Positions 24,716-33,658 of a stretch of DNA of 64,000 nt are shown here, piece by piece. A program made the position numbers and the translations under genes. The DNA lies in NCBI RefSeq assembly GCF_003254545.1, contig NZ_QJRH01000057.1:1-64000 (forward strand). Reading direction: 5' to 3'. The notes under the pieces were generated by a model. That model was not told the origin of the DNA and did not search any database. It saw only the letters and a program-made list of their open reading frames with translations. Each line of letters begins with the position of its first letter. The stretch's first letter is position 1. This stretch comes from Flavobacterium tistrianum (lineage in GTDB: Bacteria; Bacteroidota; Bacteroidia; Flavobacteriales; Flavobacteriaceae).

Positions 24716-25765
24716 ATGAATAGGAAAATACTTTTTCTTGGAGAATCTTATCGTGCTGATGCCATTACTTGGATGAAAGGCCTTAAAGAATTTGGTGATT
24801 TTGAAATTATCACTTGGGAACTTCAAACATCAAACAACCATAGATCGAAACGTATTTTAGAATATTTATTCGCTCCTATTTCTATTCGAAAAATAATTAA
24901 AAAGGAAAAACCAGATATGGTGATTGCAGAGAGAACTACCAGTTATGGTTTTCTTGCCGCGCTATCTGGGTCAAAAACCATTGCGATCGCACAGCAAGGC
25001 CGTACCGATTTATGGCCTGAAGAATCTAAATTGTATCCTTATAAAAAGTTTATTCAGAAATATGCTTTCAAAAAAGCGCATTTAATTCACGCTTGGGGAC
25101 CTGTAATGGCAGTTCACATGAAAGCAACTGGTGTTGATATGAATAAAGTTTTAATACTTCCAAAAGGAATTGATTTATCGCTTTTTACGCCTTCAACCAA
25201 TCATTCGAACAAAATTGAAGCCATTGTAACACGTTCGCTTCAACCTGAATATCGTCACGATTCTATTTTAAAAGCTTTCGGAATTTTAAATCAAAAAGGA
25301 ATCGATTTTACATTGACCATTGTTGGTGACGGAAATAGATTGCAATTTTTAAAAGATTTAGCAAAAGAACTCCAAATAGAAAACAAAGTGATTTTTACAG
25401 GAAGAATTCCGAATACCGAACTTCCAAAATTATTACAGCAATCTAATATTTATATCAGTATGCCTACTACTGAAGGCGTTTCTGCCTCTTTATTTGAAGC
25501 AATGGCATGCAATTGTTATCCTATTGTTTCAGATATTCCAGGAAACCAAAGCTGGATTACGCATCGAGAAAATGGACAATTGATTGAAGTTGATCATATT
25601 GAAATGCTGGCCAATGAATTAATCTGGTCTTTTGAAAATGCTGAATCTCGAAATCTGGCGATTATTCGAAATAGAAAATTTGTGGAAGAAAATGCGAATT
25701 ACGATATTAATATGATGATTATTTCAAAGAAATATCATGAGTTGTTGAATTCTATAAATATTTAA
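24716..25765 (+). CDS. Glycosyltransferase family 4 protein
   Basis: A 349-residue GT-B enzyme that likely transfers a sugar from a nucleotide donor to a surface glycan or lipid. The N-terminal acceptor half is less conserved. The C-terminal GT4 half shows TIVGDGNRLQFLKDLA, VIFTGRIPNTELPKLLQQS, and the donor-binding region YISMPTTEGVSASLFEAMAC with its Glu residues, then VSDIPGNQSWI. There are no membrane segments. Isolated from other polysaccharide genes, so donor and acceptor cannot be named. Confidence 0.88.
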   Translation: MNRKILFLGESYRADAITWMKGLKEFGDFEIITWELQTSNNHRSKRILEYLFAPISIRKIIKKEKPDMVIAERTTSYGFLAALSGSKTIAIAQQGRTDLWPEESKLYPYKKFIQKYAFKKAHLIHAWGPVMAVHMKATGVDMNKVLILPKGIDLSLFTPSTNHSNKIEAIVTRSLQPEYRHDSILKAFGILNQKGIDFTLTIVGDGNRLQFLKDLAKELQIENKVIFTGRIPNTELPKLLQQSNIYISMPTTEGVSASLFEAMACNCYPIVSDIPGNQSWITHRENGQLIEVDHIEMLANELIWSFENAESRNLAIIRNRKFVEENANYDINMMIISKKYHELLNSINI

Positions 25766-25824
25766 CCGCAAAGTTCGCAAGGGTTTACGCTATGAACGCA
25801 AAGCTTGGGTCTTTGCAATAAAAA

Positions 25825-26298
25825 TTATTGGGGATAAGCCATAGAAAGCTTTTCAGCATCCTTCAAAACCTTATTATTTGGAATCAATCGAATTGCTTCT
25901 CCTTCTTTATGAATGTAAAAAAAACCTAAATCTCTAACAATATCTTCTTTATTTAGATTTTTCATCTTGCAAGTTAAACCAATAAAATGAGCATCTTTTA
26001 CAATCAATTGTATATAATCACTATCAACTTGCTTATAAGTTCCAGAAGTAAAAACGAAGCAATCATTAAGACATTTCACTGGCGCATCACAAAAAAATGT
26101 GCCATCTTGCTTAAATGTTATACTTCGTCCATTATTCTGTTGTTTGTTTTTTACTAAAGAATATTCAAGAACATCAGAATACCCAATTATATCTCTAGTC
26201 TCCCATTTCCCGACAATATCTGATTGAGCAAAAGAAGACACTGAAATAAACAGACCTAAAAAGAGTAAAATCTTATTCTTAAGAAAAAAAAGCTTCAT
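25825..26298 (-). CDS. Exported lipocalin-like hypothetical protein
   Basis: A 157-residue protein with a signal peptide (ILLFLGLFISVSSFAQ). The mature part begins SDIVGKWETRD, an opening seen in small lipocalin-like beta-barrels, and continues with alternating strands. Four cysteines (in FFCDAPVKCLNDCF and LTCKM) could form disulfides. I do not recognise a named family with certainty. It has its own -7 box at 26320-26327 and is convergent with the glycosyltransferase gene. Confidence 0.6.
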   Translation of the reverse strand: MKLFFLKNKILLFLGLFISVSSFAQSDIVGKWETRDIIGYSDVLEYSLVKNKQQNNGRSITFKQDGTFFCDAPVKCLNDCFVFTSGTYKQVDSDYIQLIVKDAHFIGLTCKMKNLNKEDIVRDLGFFYIHKEGEAIRLIPNNKVLKDAEKLSMAYPQ

Positions 26299-26319
26299 AA
26301 TTATAACATTACAATTCTT

Positions 26320-26327
26320 TCAAATTT
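26320..26327 (-). promoter_or_regulatory. -7 box TAAATTTG of the lipocalin-like gene
   Basis: An exact TAnnTTTG match; predicted leader 18 nt. Confidence 0.5.
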
Positions 26328-26398
26328 ACAAAAGAAATTGATTTAGTTTTCGAAACCTGATATTTATTTAAAACCCCTTCCGAATAAATTATAATCCT

Positions 26399-26406
26399 TA
26401 CTTTTG
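26399..26406 (+). promoter_or_regulatory. -7 box TACTTTTG of murB
   Basis: An exact TAnnTTTG match; predicted leader 22 nt to the ATG at 26432. Confidence 0.55.
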
Positions 26407-26431
26407 ACTCAGATTAAAAAGCCTTTTATTT

Positions 26432-27445
26432 ATGGAAATCCAATCCAATTTTTCTTTAAAAAAATATAATACTTTTGGCATTGAAGCCAGTGCAAAACAA
26501 TTTGTTGCAGTACATTCTGTTGATGAATTGAAAACCATTTTATCAGCAAACAAAAACGAGAAAAAATTCATTCTTGGCGGCGGAAGCAATATGCTTTTAA
26601 CCAAAGATATTGACGCATTGGTTATCCATATTGATTTAAAAGGAAAAAAAATCACAAAAGAAGACGACGATTTTGTTTGGGTTGAGAGTCAGGCAGGCGA
26701 AACTTGGCATGATTTCGTTCTTTGGACGATAGACAATAATTTTGGCGGATTAGAAAACATGTCTCTTATTCCTGGAAATGTTGGTACGACTCCAGTGCAA
26801 AATATTGGCGCTTACGGAACTGAGATAAAAGACACTTTTGTTTCTTGCGAAGCCATGAATATTGCAACTCAGGAAATTAAAACTTTCGACAATGCTGAAT
26901 GCAATTTTGGCTATCGAGAAAGTATTTTCAAAAATAAAGTAAAAGACCAATATATTATTACTTCGGTTATTTTTAAACTGACCAAACGCAATCACAAAAT
27001 CAATACTTCTTATGGCGATATTTTGGCAGAATTAGCCAAAAACAATATTGCAGAACCCACTTTAAAAGATGTAAGTAATGCTGTAATTGCCATAAGACAA
27101 AGCAAATTGCCGGATCCGAAAGAATTAGGAAATAGCGGAAGTTTCTTCAAAAATCCGATTTTATTGAAATCTGATTTTGAGAAAATCCATCAGAAATTCC
27201 CAGAAATGAAATTCTACGAAGTTTCAGAAACCGAAGTAAAAGTTCCTGCAGGATGGCTGATTGAACAAGCAGGTTTTAAAGGAAAACGTTTTGGCGATGC
27301 AGGAGTTCACAAAAATCAAGCTTTGGTTTTGGTAAATTACGGAAATGCAACAGGACAAGAAATTTTAGCTGTTTCAAAAGAAGTGCAAAAAACTGTTTTT
27401 GAAAAATTCGGTATTCAAATCGAAGCAGAAGTGAATGTGATTTAG
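26432..27445 (+). CDS. murB: UDP-N-acetylenolpyruvoylglucosamine reductase
   Basis: A 337-residue FAD enzyme that makes UDP-MurNAc from the enolpyruvyl intermediate in peptidoglycan synthesis. It shows KKYNTFGIEASAKQFV at the N-terminus, the FAD loop ILGGGSNMLLT, the IPGNVGTTPVQNIGAYGTE block and GYRESIFK. The proton-donor region is NSGSFFKNP. The length and the tail VFEKFGIQIEAEVNVI indicate a type I MurB like that of E. coli. It is driven by its own -7 box; the next gene follows after 68 nt. Confidence 0.96.
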   Translation: MEIQSNFSLKKYNTFGIEASAKQFVAVHSVDELKTILSANKNEKKFILGGGSNMLLTKDIDALVIHIDLKGKKITKEDDDFVWVESQAGETWHDFVLWTIDNNFGGLENMSLIPGNVGTTPVQNIGAYGTEIKDTFVSCEAMNIATQEIKTFDNAECNFGYRESIFKNKVKDQYIITSVIFKLTKRNHKINTSYGDILAELAKNNIAEPTLKDVSNAVIAIRQSKLPDPKELGNSGSFFKNPILLKSDFEKIHQKFPEMKFYEVSETEVKVPAGWLIEQAGFKGKRFGDAGVHKNQALVLVNYGNATGQEILAVSKEVQKTVFEKFGIQIEAEVNVI

Positions 27446-27497
27446 GGATTAAAGTTTTCAAACCTCTGAACCTCTGTCTCTTTGAGCCTTTGAACCT

Positions 27498-27514
27498 AAA
27501 AAAAAAAAAAAAAA
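27498..27514 (+). repeat. A17 homopolymer directly before a start codon
   Basis: Seventeen consecutive A residues; the last is the A of the ATG at 27514. An A-rich leader is the usual translation enhancer in Bacteroidota, but an uninterrupted run this long could slip during replication. Confidence 0.8.
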
Positions 27515-28128
27515 TGTATACACCAGATTTATACAAAAACGAAAATCAGGAAGAAATAAGAGCTTTTTTGAAAGAAAACAGTTTTGGAATCCTGATTAAT
27601 CAGACTAACGGAAAATTATGTGCAACGCATATTCCGATAGAATTGGAAGTGAATGCTGATGGAAAAGAAATTTTGCAAGGGCATATTTCGAAGCTTAATC
27701 CCCAAGCTGAAGGTTTTAAGGAAAATGATCAGATTTTGGCCATTTTTACGGGTCCGCACAGTTACATTTCTTCTTCTTGGTATGATCACGAAAATGTTCC
27801 GACTTGGAATTATATAGCCGTACATGTTTATGGAAAAATCAAGATTGTCGATTATGAAACTTCGGTAGAACAATTGAAAAAGCTGGTAGATAAATATGAA
27901 GCGAATTCTAAGAGTCCTGTTCGCGTTGAAGATTTATCTGAAAAGACCATGCGTGAAGCACGAGGAATCTTTGGTTTTGAAATCGAAATTGAAGAAATTC
28001 AAGCCACAAAAAAACTCTCCCAAAATCGTGACGATCACAATTATAAAAACATAATTTCGGAATTGGAAAAAACCGAAAACCCTCAGTCTATTGCTGTTGC
28101 AAAAGAAATGTCAAAATGCCGAAAGTAA
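27514..28128 (+). CDS. FMN-binding negative transcriptional regulator (PaiB-like)
   Basis: A 204-residue protein of the split-barrel FMN-binding family that includes Bacillus PaiB. Family blocks are MYTPDLYKNENQEEIRAFL, ATHIPIELEV, GHISKLNPQ, VPTWNYIAVHVYGK and the C-terminal IEIEEIQATKKLSQNR. PaiB is named as a transcriptional regulator, but the fold also fits flavin reductase or oxidase roles, so the function is uncertain. The start is the ATG after the A17 run; an in-frame TTG at 27490 would translate the run as lysines and is unlikely. Confidence 0.87.
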   Translation: MYTPDLYKNENQEEIRAFLKENSFGILINQTNGKLCATHIPIELEVNADGKEILQGHISKLNPQAEGFKENDQILAIFTGPHSYISSSWYDHENVPTWNYIAVHVYGKIKIVDYETSVEQLKKLVDKYEANSKSPVRVEDLSEKTMREARGIFGFEIEIEEIQATKKLSQNRDDHNYKNIISELEKTENPQSIAVAKEMSKCRK

Positions 28129-28142
28129 ATCGGTTTTGGCTA

Positions 28143-28172
28143 TTGAATTTAGCGAATTGATAAGTACATTTG
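28143..28172 (+). promoter_or_regulatory. Full Bacteroidota promoter (TTG-N19-TACATTTG) of the GT2 gene
   Basis: TTG at 28143-28145, 19 nt, then TACATTTG at 28165-28172. This is the best match to the -33/-7 consensus spacing in the window. The predicted leader is 37 nt. Confidence 0.7.
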
Positions 28173-28212
28173 CAGTCGCAGAACGTGAAATTAATAGAAT
28201 CAAATAAATCAG

Positions 28213-29319
28213 ATGCTTATATACATATTTTACTTTTTTATTGCTATTGTTGCAGTTCAACTTTTTTATTATCTCGGAGTTTTTGGAAAATTTGCTTTTG
28301 CCAAACCACAGCACGTGAAGCCTAAAAACCTTCCTGTTTCTGTAATTGTGTGCGCTAAAAACGAAGAAGAGAATGTCAAAAAATATATTCCGCTTTTGGC
28401 ACAGCAAGATTACCCTGATTTTGAAGTTGTTTTAATTGACGACGCTTCTAGCGATGAAACTCTTGAAGTTTTTGAAGAATTTGAAAAAGAATTCTCTAAT
28501 ATCCGTCTAGTAAAAGTTGAAAACAACGAAGCTTTTTGGGGAAATAAAAAATATGCTTTAACCCTTGGAATAAAAGCCGCAAAGAAAGATTATTTACTTT
28601 TTACAGATGCAGACTGTTTTCCAAATTCTAAAGATTGGATTACTTCTATGACTTCACATTTTACCACAGACAAAACAATCGTTTTGGGTTACGGAGGTTA
28701 TGAAAAAGTAGAGCGCTCTTTTTTAAATAAAATTATCCGCTTTGAAACAGTTTTAACCGCTATTCAATATTTTTCATGGGCAAAAATGGGACTTCCTTAT
28801 ATGGGAGTTGGAAGAAATCTTGCTTACAAAAAAGAAGAATTTTTTAATGTAAATGGCTTTATAGATCATATTCAGATTCGTTCTGGCGATGACGATTTGT
28901 TCATTAATCAAGCAGCAAATAAAGCGAACACAACTATTTCTTATACACCTGAAAGTTTTACCTATTCAGAACCTAAGAAAACCTATAAAGAATGGTTTAC
29001 TCAAAAAAGAAGACATATTTCTACTGCAGAACATTACAAGTTTTTTGATAAAATGCAATTGGGATTATTCTTCCTATCGCAATTATTCTTCTTTATATTA
29101 GTTATTATACTATTAGCATTTCAATTCCAATGGATCGCCGTACTTGCAATTTTAGCCACACGCTACACTATTGTTTGGACAGTGGTTGGATTTTCAGCAG
29201 GAAAATTAAAAGAAAAAGACATTAAAATTTGGTTTCCGGTTGTTGAGATAGCGCTAATATTAACGCAAATTAATATCTTTATAACTAATATCTTTTCAAA
29301 ACCCGTATATTGGAAATAA
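28213..29319 (+). CDS. Membrane glycosyltransferase family 2
   Basis: A 368-residue GT-A enzyme. One N-terminal membrane helix (residues 1-20) precedes the GT2 domain: SVIVCAKNEEENVKKY, VLIDDASSDET, the metal-binding LLFTDADCFP and the acceptor-site RSGDDDLFINQ. The RR of TQKRRHIS resembles the QxxRW region of processive enzymes. About three C-terminal membrane helices follow. Product unknown. Its last 10 nt overlap the ECF sigma gene, which implies coupled translation. Confidence 0.88.
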   Translation: MLIYIFYFFIAIVAVQLFYYLGVFGKFAFAKPQHVKPKNLPVSVIVCAKNEEENVKKYIPLLAQQDYPDFEVVLIDDASSDETLEVFEEFEKEFSNIRLVKVENNEAFWGNKKYALTLGIKAAKKDYLLFTDADCFPNSKDWITSMTSHFTTDKTIVLGYGGYEKVERSFLNKIIRFETVLTAIQYFSWAKMGLPYMGVGRNLAYKKEEFFNVNGFIDHIQIRSGDDDLFINQAANKANTTISYTPESFTYSEPKKTYKEWFTQKRRHISTAEHYKFFDKMQLGLFFLSQLFFFILVIILLAFQFQWIAVLAILATRYTIVWTVVGFSAGKLKEKDIKIWFPVVEIALILTQINIFITNIFSKPVYWK

Positions 29320-29861
29320 ATTCTAAAATAGAAAAAGCAAAAAAAGGCGATCAAATCGCCTTTACTTTTTTATTAGATCATTATTGGAATGAGGTGTATT
29401 CGTTTATGCTCAAACGTACCGAAAACGAGACCACCGCAGAAGATATTACCATAGAAACTTTCTCTAAAGCTTTTGACAAAATTGCTTCTTATAATTCAGA
29501 ATTTCAGTTTAATACCTGGCTTATTGCAATTGCAAAAAACGTTTATATTGATTTGCTTCGAAAAAAGAGAACCAATCTTTTTATAGAAATCACCGACAAC
29601 GAGGACCAGCAGGCATACAACATTGCCGACCCTACTCCATCTGCAGAAGATGCTTTAATTAAAGAACAGAATCTTTCGCGTCTGCTTCTATGCATCAAAG
29701 AACTTAAACCACACTACCAAGAAGTAATTCAACTTCGTTATTTTCAGGAAATGTCTTATCAGGAAATTGCCGCTAAAATTGATGAGCCATTAAGCAGTGT
29801 TAAAGTAAAGCTTTTACGTGCTAAAAAATTATTAGCCGAAATTATCGAACGTAATAGATAA
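29310..29861 (+). CDS. ECF-type RNA polymerase sigma factor
   Basis: A 183-residue sigma-70 family protein. Region 2 covers residues about 20-85 (HYWNEVYSFMLKRT, AEDITIETFSKAF, NTWLIAIAKNVYIDLLRKKR). Region 4 covers about 125-178 (LKPHYQEVIQLRYFQEMSYQEIAAKI, then SSVKVKLLRAKKLL). It starts with TTG inside the end of the glycosyltransferase gene. No anti-sigma gene is adjacent, so its control and regulon are unclear. Confidence 0.9.
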   Translation: MEINSKIEKAKKGDQIAFTFLLDHYWNEVYSFMLKRTENETTAEDITIETFSKAFDKIASYNSEFQFNTWLIAIAKNVYIDLLRKKRTNLFIEITDNEDQQAYNIADPTPSAEDALIKEQNLSRLLLCIKELKPHYQEVIQLRYFQEMSYQEIAAKIDEPLSSVKVKLLRAKKLLAEIIERNR

Positions 29862-30019
29862 TTTACTATCTTTAATCAAAGAATAAATTATTCTCACATT
29901 TATTCTTAAAACAAAAACATTTCCACAACATTAAAACTACAACATTTACGTTGTTAGCTCAAACCTAAAACCTTTTCTGCGTATGATTTAAAGTTACTTA
30001 ACCTTAAAACCCAAAAATT

Positions 30020-30847
30020 ATGTCTAAATTAAGCATTTATGAAAACAAGTGGACCGATCTTGTTTTCGAGAACAAAAACAAAGAATACGGCGCGTACCAA
30101 TTACGCCAGGAGAATTCCAAAAATTCTGTTACAGCTCTCTTTATGGGTTTATTGTTAATAACGGCTTTAGGAAGTGCACCTGTACTTATTAGCAAATTAA
30201 AGACTTCGTCTGTTGAAGTCGAGCCAGAACCTAGGATTTACGAACCTACGATTGTACACGTTGATCCAACTACTGTTCCTCCACCGCCAGCTCCGCCTGC
30301 GCCTATGGTTGAGCAAACTGCGGCGAGCCAAACAGAAGCGGTTCAATTAACCAATCCTGTAGTTGTAACAACAACAGAAGCTGTTAAGGAAATCGCTCCT
30401 AATACAGAAAATGCACCAGTTGTAGAAAACACTTCTGGAACCGGAACCGCTACTAATACCTTACCTACAACAGGAGGAGGAGAAGGCAATGGAGTTGTTG
30501 CTTCAGTAGCTCCTAAAATTGAAGGGCCTGTTTCTTCTGCAATTTTGGACAAACAACCTGAATTCCCAGGTGGAATTGCTCAGTTTTACAAATATGTTGG
30601 AAACAATTTCCAAAGACCAGAGCTTGACGTAGAAAAAACACTTAGAGTGTACGTTTCTTTTGTAGTTGAGAAAGACGGATCGCTAACTGACATTATTGTT
30701 AGAAATGATCCTGGATATGGTATGGGAAAAGAAGCCATTAGAGTTTTAAAATCATTAAAAACAAAATGGGCACCAGGAATTCTAGACGGAAAACCAGTGA
30801 GAACTGCATACAATCTTCCTATCACAATAAAAACAGAAGTCGAATAA
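30020..30847 (+). CDS. Energy transducer TonB
   Basis: A 275-residue periplasm-spanning protein that couples the proton-motive force to outer-membrane receptors. The N-terminus NKWTDLVFENKNKEYGAYQLR and the membrane helix at about 38-56 are typical of Bacteroidota TonB. A proline-rich stretch (VPPPPAPPAPM) and a long acidic/Thr-rich linker follow. The C-terminal TonB domain holds FPGGIAQFYKYVGNNF, VSFVVEKDGSLTDI and GKPVRTAYNLPITIK. It could serve receptors such as those at 56-64 kb, but genomes of this group usually encode several TonB proteins. Confidence 0.92.
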   Translation: MSKLSIYENKWTDLVFENKNKEYGAYQLRQENSKNSVTALFMGLLLITALGSAPVLISKLKTSSVEVEPEPRIYEPTIVHVDPTTVPPPPAPPAPMVEQTAASQTEAVQLTNPVVVTTTEAVKEIAPNTENAPVVENTSGTGTATNTLPTTGGGEGNGVVASVAPKIEGPVSSAILDKQPEFPGGIAQFYKYVGNNFQRPELDVEKTLRVYVSFVVEKDGSLTDIIVRNDPGYGMGKEAIRVLKSLKTKWAPGILDGKPVRTAYNLPITIKTEVE

Positions 30848-30870
30848 TACAAATATTTTGAAAAAGTGAA

Positions 30871-30898
30871 AAAGCAGAACTTCGGTTCTGCTTTTTTT
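30871..30898 (+). terminator. Terminator of tonB
   Basis: A 10-bp perfect stem (30871-30880 with 30885-30894) with a TTCG tetraloop and an 8-T run. Confidence 0.92.
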
Positions 30899-30975
30899 TG
30901 TTTCCATTAATTCTAAAATCCACTACATTTACTCCTTCAAAACGGAAATCATTTTAACTAAATTAAAACAGAATA

Positions 30976-31356
30976 ATGGGAATATTTTCAGCTATTCTTG
31001 GCAACGCAGGTTCAGTAAACCAAGAAGATTTAATTAAAAAATACGGACAGCTTTTAACTGCAAATGAAGAAATCGAAATGGGTTTCAAACTTATTCGTGA
31101 CACATTCATTTTCACCAATAAAAGATTAATCTTAGTCGATGTACAAGGAATTACAGGAAGCAAAACAGAATATAAATCTATTGGTTATAAAAGCATCACA
31201 AGATTTAGCGTAGAAACCGCAGGAACTTTTGACCTTGATGCCGAATTAAAAATATGGATTTCTAGCGAACAGCACCCAAGCATCGTAAAACAATTCAACA
31301 AATCTGTTAATGTTTATGAAGTGCAAAAGATTCTTGCTTTTCATGTGTTAGGATAA
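30976..31356 (+). CDS. Bacterial PH-domain protein
   Basis: A 126-residue single-domain protein of the bacterial pleckstrin-homology type: GQLLTANEEIEMGFKLIRDT, then FTNKRLILVDVQGITGSKTEY, KSITRFSVETAGTFDLDAEL and the terminal helix. The family forms oligomeric rings in solved structures; the ligand is unknown. It has no signal peptide. It is monocistronic and convergent with an M48 peptidase gene. Confidence 0.85.
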   Translation: MGIFSAILGNAGSVNQEDLIKKYGQLLTANEEIEMGFKLIRDTFIFTNKRLILVDVQGITGSKTEYKSIGYKSITRFSVETAGTFDLDAELKIWISSEQHPSIVKQFNKSVNVYEVQKILAFHVLG

Positions 31357-31361
31357 AAAAT

Positions 31362-31393
31362 AACCCCAGCAAATATCAATTTACTGGGGTTTG
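31362..31393. terminator. Bidirectional terminator between PH-domain and M48 genes
   Basis: An AACCCCAG/CTGGGGTT stem (31362-31369 with 31384-31391), extended by an inner AAAT/ATTT. A-rich and T-rich flanks lie on both sides. Confidence 0.8.
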
Positions 31394-31412
31394 TTATTTT
31401 AAGACACAACTC

Positions 31413-32288
31413 TTATTTCTTTTTAGCAGTAGTTGTTTTCTTCGTAGTTGTAGTTGTTTTTTTAGTCGTTGTTGCAGGAGCTGTATTTACAATTTTTTGT
31501 TGCACATACGGTTTATACAAACCATCTTTCTCTGCTCTTTTCTTAGCATCGTCAGCTCTTTTCTGAGAATCAGGATGCGAACTCATCATTTGGTCAATAA
31601 ACGAAGCTTGAGAACCTTCACTCATTTTTGCCAAAATTCTAAACGCAGATTCTTCAGCATTTACATTGTAGCCGTTTTTCTTCATGAAATTGTAAGCAAA
31701 TAAATCTGCTTCCGATTCTTGTTTACGGCTGTATTTACTGTCAATAATTGCACTTCCTATTTTTCCAAGTTGGCTATCTGTAACTGTTGCCACAGTTGCC
31801 GACTGAGAAGCTGCTCCATCCATTAATGCCTCTTTTTGGTACGCTGCACGAATTGCATCTCTAGAATCATTATTTGCGACGTGTCCGATCTCGTGTCCAA
31901 TTACAGCAATTAATTCATTATCGTCCATGATATCCATTAATCCTGAATAAACACGAACACTTCCATCTGCAGTTGCAAAAGCATTCACTTCTTTCAATTT
32001 ATATACTTTATAGTTTAAAGTAAATCCGTCTCCAGATGCATGTTTTCCAAAAACACGATTTAATCTTAAAGTATAACCATCAGTTGGCCCAGCAATTTCA
32101 TTTTCAGCATCTAATTTATCTACAGCTTCTTTAGATAATTTTGCTGCATCGGCATTACTAAAAGTAAAGCCAGTAACTCCTTTCTGAACTGCCCCAATTG
32201 CTTTATCTCCAAAATTAATCTGTGCAGTCATTTTAGTTAAACCAAATGCTGTAAATAAAAGTCCTACTATTATAAATTTCTTTTTCAT
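31413..32288 (-). CDS. M48 family metallopeptidase, copy A
   Basis: A 291-residue exported zinc peptidase with a signal peptide of about 22 residues. The zinc motif is HEIGH (His132, Glu133, His136). The third ligand is probably the first Glu of the KQESEAD segment near residue 191. The domain resembles the BepA/LoiP-type M48 peptidases that act in the periplasm on outer-membrane proteins, which is inference here. The tail is a Lys/Thr low-complexity stretch. It is a paralogue of the next gene, from which it is separated by a terminator and its own promoter. Confidence 0.9.
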   Translation of the reverse strand: MKKKFIIVGLLFTAFGLTKMTAQINFGDKAIGAVQKGVTGFTFSNADAAKLSKEAVDKLDAENEIAGPTDGYTLRLNRVFGKHASGDGFTLNYKVYKLKEVNAFATADGSVRVYSGLMDIMDDNELIAVIGHEIGHVANNDSRDAIRAAYQKEALMDGAASQSATVATVTDSQLGKIGSAIIDSKYSRKQESEADLFAYNFMKKNGYNVNAEESAFRILAKMSEGSQASFIDQMMSSHPDSQKRADDAKKRAEKDGLYKPYVQQKIVNTAPATTTKKTTTTTKKTTTAKKK

Positions 32289-32313
32289 ATTTTTTATAAT
32301 TACAATTTAACAA

Positions 32314-32321
32314 CAAATGTA
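32314..32321 (-). promoter_or_regulatory. -7 box TACATTTG of M48 copy A
   Basis: An exact TAnnTTTG match; predicted leader 22 nt, the same as for copy B. Confidence 0.55.
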
Positions 32322-32439
32322 GCATAACAAAATGCTATTTTAATTTCACACAAAACTTGTTTTTCAACAAATAAAGATAAAACTTTTTTACGAGCTGATA
32401 ATCAATCTATAATAGATTTTGATTCTGTTTAAAAAAGAA

Positions 32440-32472
32440 AAAACCGGCAAACTTTTTAGGTTTACCGGTTTT
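32440..32472 (-). terminator. Terminator of M48 copy B
   Basis: The AAAACCGG/CCGGTTTT stem (32440-32447 with 32465-32472) extends inward through a pair that is U-G on the minus strand, then AAAC/GTTT. The T-run fits minus-strand use. Confidence 0.8.
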
Positions 32473-32486
32473 GAATCATATATAGT

Positions 32487-33359
32487 TTATTTCTTTTTTG
32501 CTGTACTTGACTTTTTCGTTGTTGTAGTTGTCTTTTTTGTAGCAGTTGCAGGAGCTGAATTTACAATTTTCTGTTGCTCATAAGCATGATACAAACCGTC
32601 TTTTGTAGCTTTCTTTTTTGCCGCATCGGCTCTTTTTCCTGAATCAGGATGCGAACTCATCATCTTAGTCATAAAAGACGCCTCAGAACCTTCACTTAAA
32701 TTTTGAAGAATTCTAAAAGCCGACTCTACAGCGTTCACATCATAACCATTTCTTTTCATAAAATCATAAGAGAAATCATCTGCCTCAGATTCTTGTTTTC
32801 TGCTATGTTTGCTATCAATCATAGCACTTCCTATTTGTCCCAATTGAGATTTGGTAAGAGTTTCTACTTTTCCTGATTGAGACGATGCAGCATCCAATAA
32901 AGCTTCTTTTTTATAAGCCGCTTTTATGGCATCTCTTGTATCATGATTAACAACGTGCCCGATTTCATGACCAATAACAGCAAGTAGCTGGTTATCATCC
33001 ATCATATCCATTAGACCCGCAAACACACGAACACTACCGTCTGCACATGCGAAAGCATTAATATCTTTTACTAAATACACTTTATAATTCAAAGTAACTC
33101 CTTCGCTAGTAGTATGTTTTCCAAATAAGCGATCTAAACGAATTGAATAGCCATCTTTTGGATCTGCAACTGGATTATTTGCATCCATTTCTGCAATAGA
33201 CTGTTTGGCCAAAGCCGCAGCATCTGCATCACTAAAAGTAAATCCAGAAATACCTTTACCTAAAGCTCCCATAGTTTTATCTGAAAGTATCTGTGCGTTT
33301 GTTTTGGTGAAGCTTAACATTGCAAATAAAGCTCCTAATACAATAATTCTTTTTTTCAT
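32487..33359 (-). CDS. M48 family metallopeptidase, copy B
   Basis: A 290-residue exported zinc peptidase, collinear with copy A throughout (signal peptide, FTFSDADAAAL, GYSIRLDRLFGKH, VNHDTRDAIKAAYKKEALLD, SRKQESEADDFSYDFM, HPDSGKRAD and the Lys/Thr tail). HEIGH is intact (His131, Glu132, His135). Both copies keep all catalytic residues, so neither looks degenerate. Tandem position, equal lengths and similar control regions point to a local duplication that has since diverged. Confidence 0.9.
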   Translation of the reverse strand: MKKRIIVLGALFAMLSFTKTNAQILSDKTMGALGKGISGFTFSDADAAALAKQSIAEMDANNPVADPKDGYSIRLDRLFGKHTTSEGVTLNYKVYLVKDINAFACADGSVRVFAGLMDMMDDNQLLAVIGHEIGHVVNHDTRDAIKAAYKKEALLDAASSQSGKVETLTKSQLGQIGSAMIDSKHSRKQESEADDFSYDFMKRNGYDVNAVESAFRILQNLSEGSEASFMTKMMSSHPDSGKRADAAKKKATKDGLYHAYEQQKIVNSAPATATKKTTTTTKKSSTAKKK

Positions 33360-33384
33360 GGTTTTTAAACTATTAAATTAACAG

Positions 33385-33392
33385 CAAAATTA
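33385..33392 (-). promoter_or_regulatory. -7 box TAATTTTG of M48 copy B
   Basis: An exact TAnnTTTG match; predicted leader 22 nt. Confidence 0.5.
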
Positions 33393-33632
33393 GCACAGCA
33401 TGAATTTTGCAAGTTCTCAAGAAGCCAAATTTATAACAGATTAAGACCGAACTTTTATATTCCACAAAAACCTAACAGAATATCAAAATATTAGATAGAA
33501 ACCAAAAAACAAACCTCAAAAAATACTAAAAAGCAAACTATTAACAATTGCATTAAATTATCTTAAATATTACCTATTAACAAGATATGTAAACGAAAAG
33601 CAAATAAACATCTCAAAATAAACTACATTCCG

Positions 33633-33640
33633 TATCTTTG
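33633..33640 (+). promoter_or_regulatory. -7 box TATCTTTG of lipA
   Basis: An exact TAnnTTTG match; predicted leader 15 nt. The 240 nt between this and the M48 promoter are AT-rich with nothing else recognisable. Confidence 0.6.
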
Positions 33641-33658
33641 TACTTTGAACATTGATAT

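Noticed and set aside
27490..27513. TTG at 27490 as start of the FMN-binding protein
   Set aside because: It would add a leader peptide of lysines encoded by the A17 run; the ATG at 27514 begins the family-conserved MYTPDLYK.
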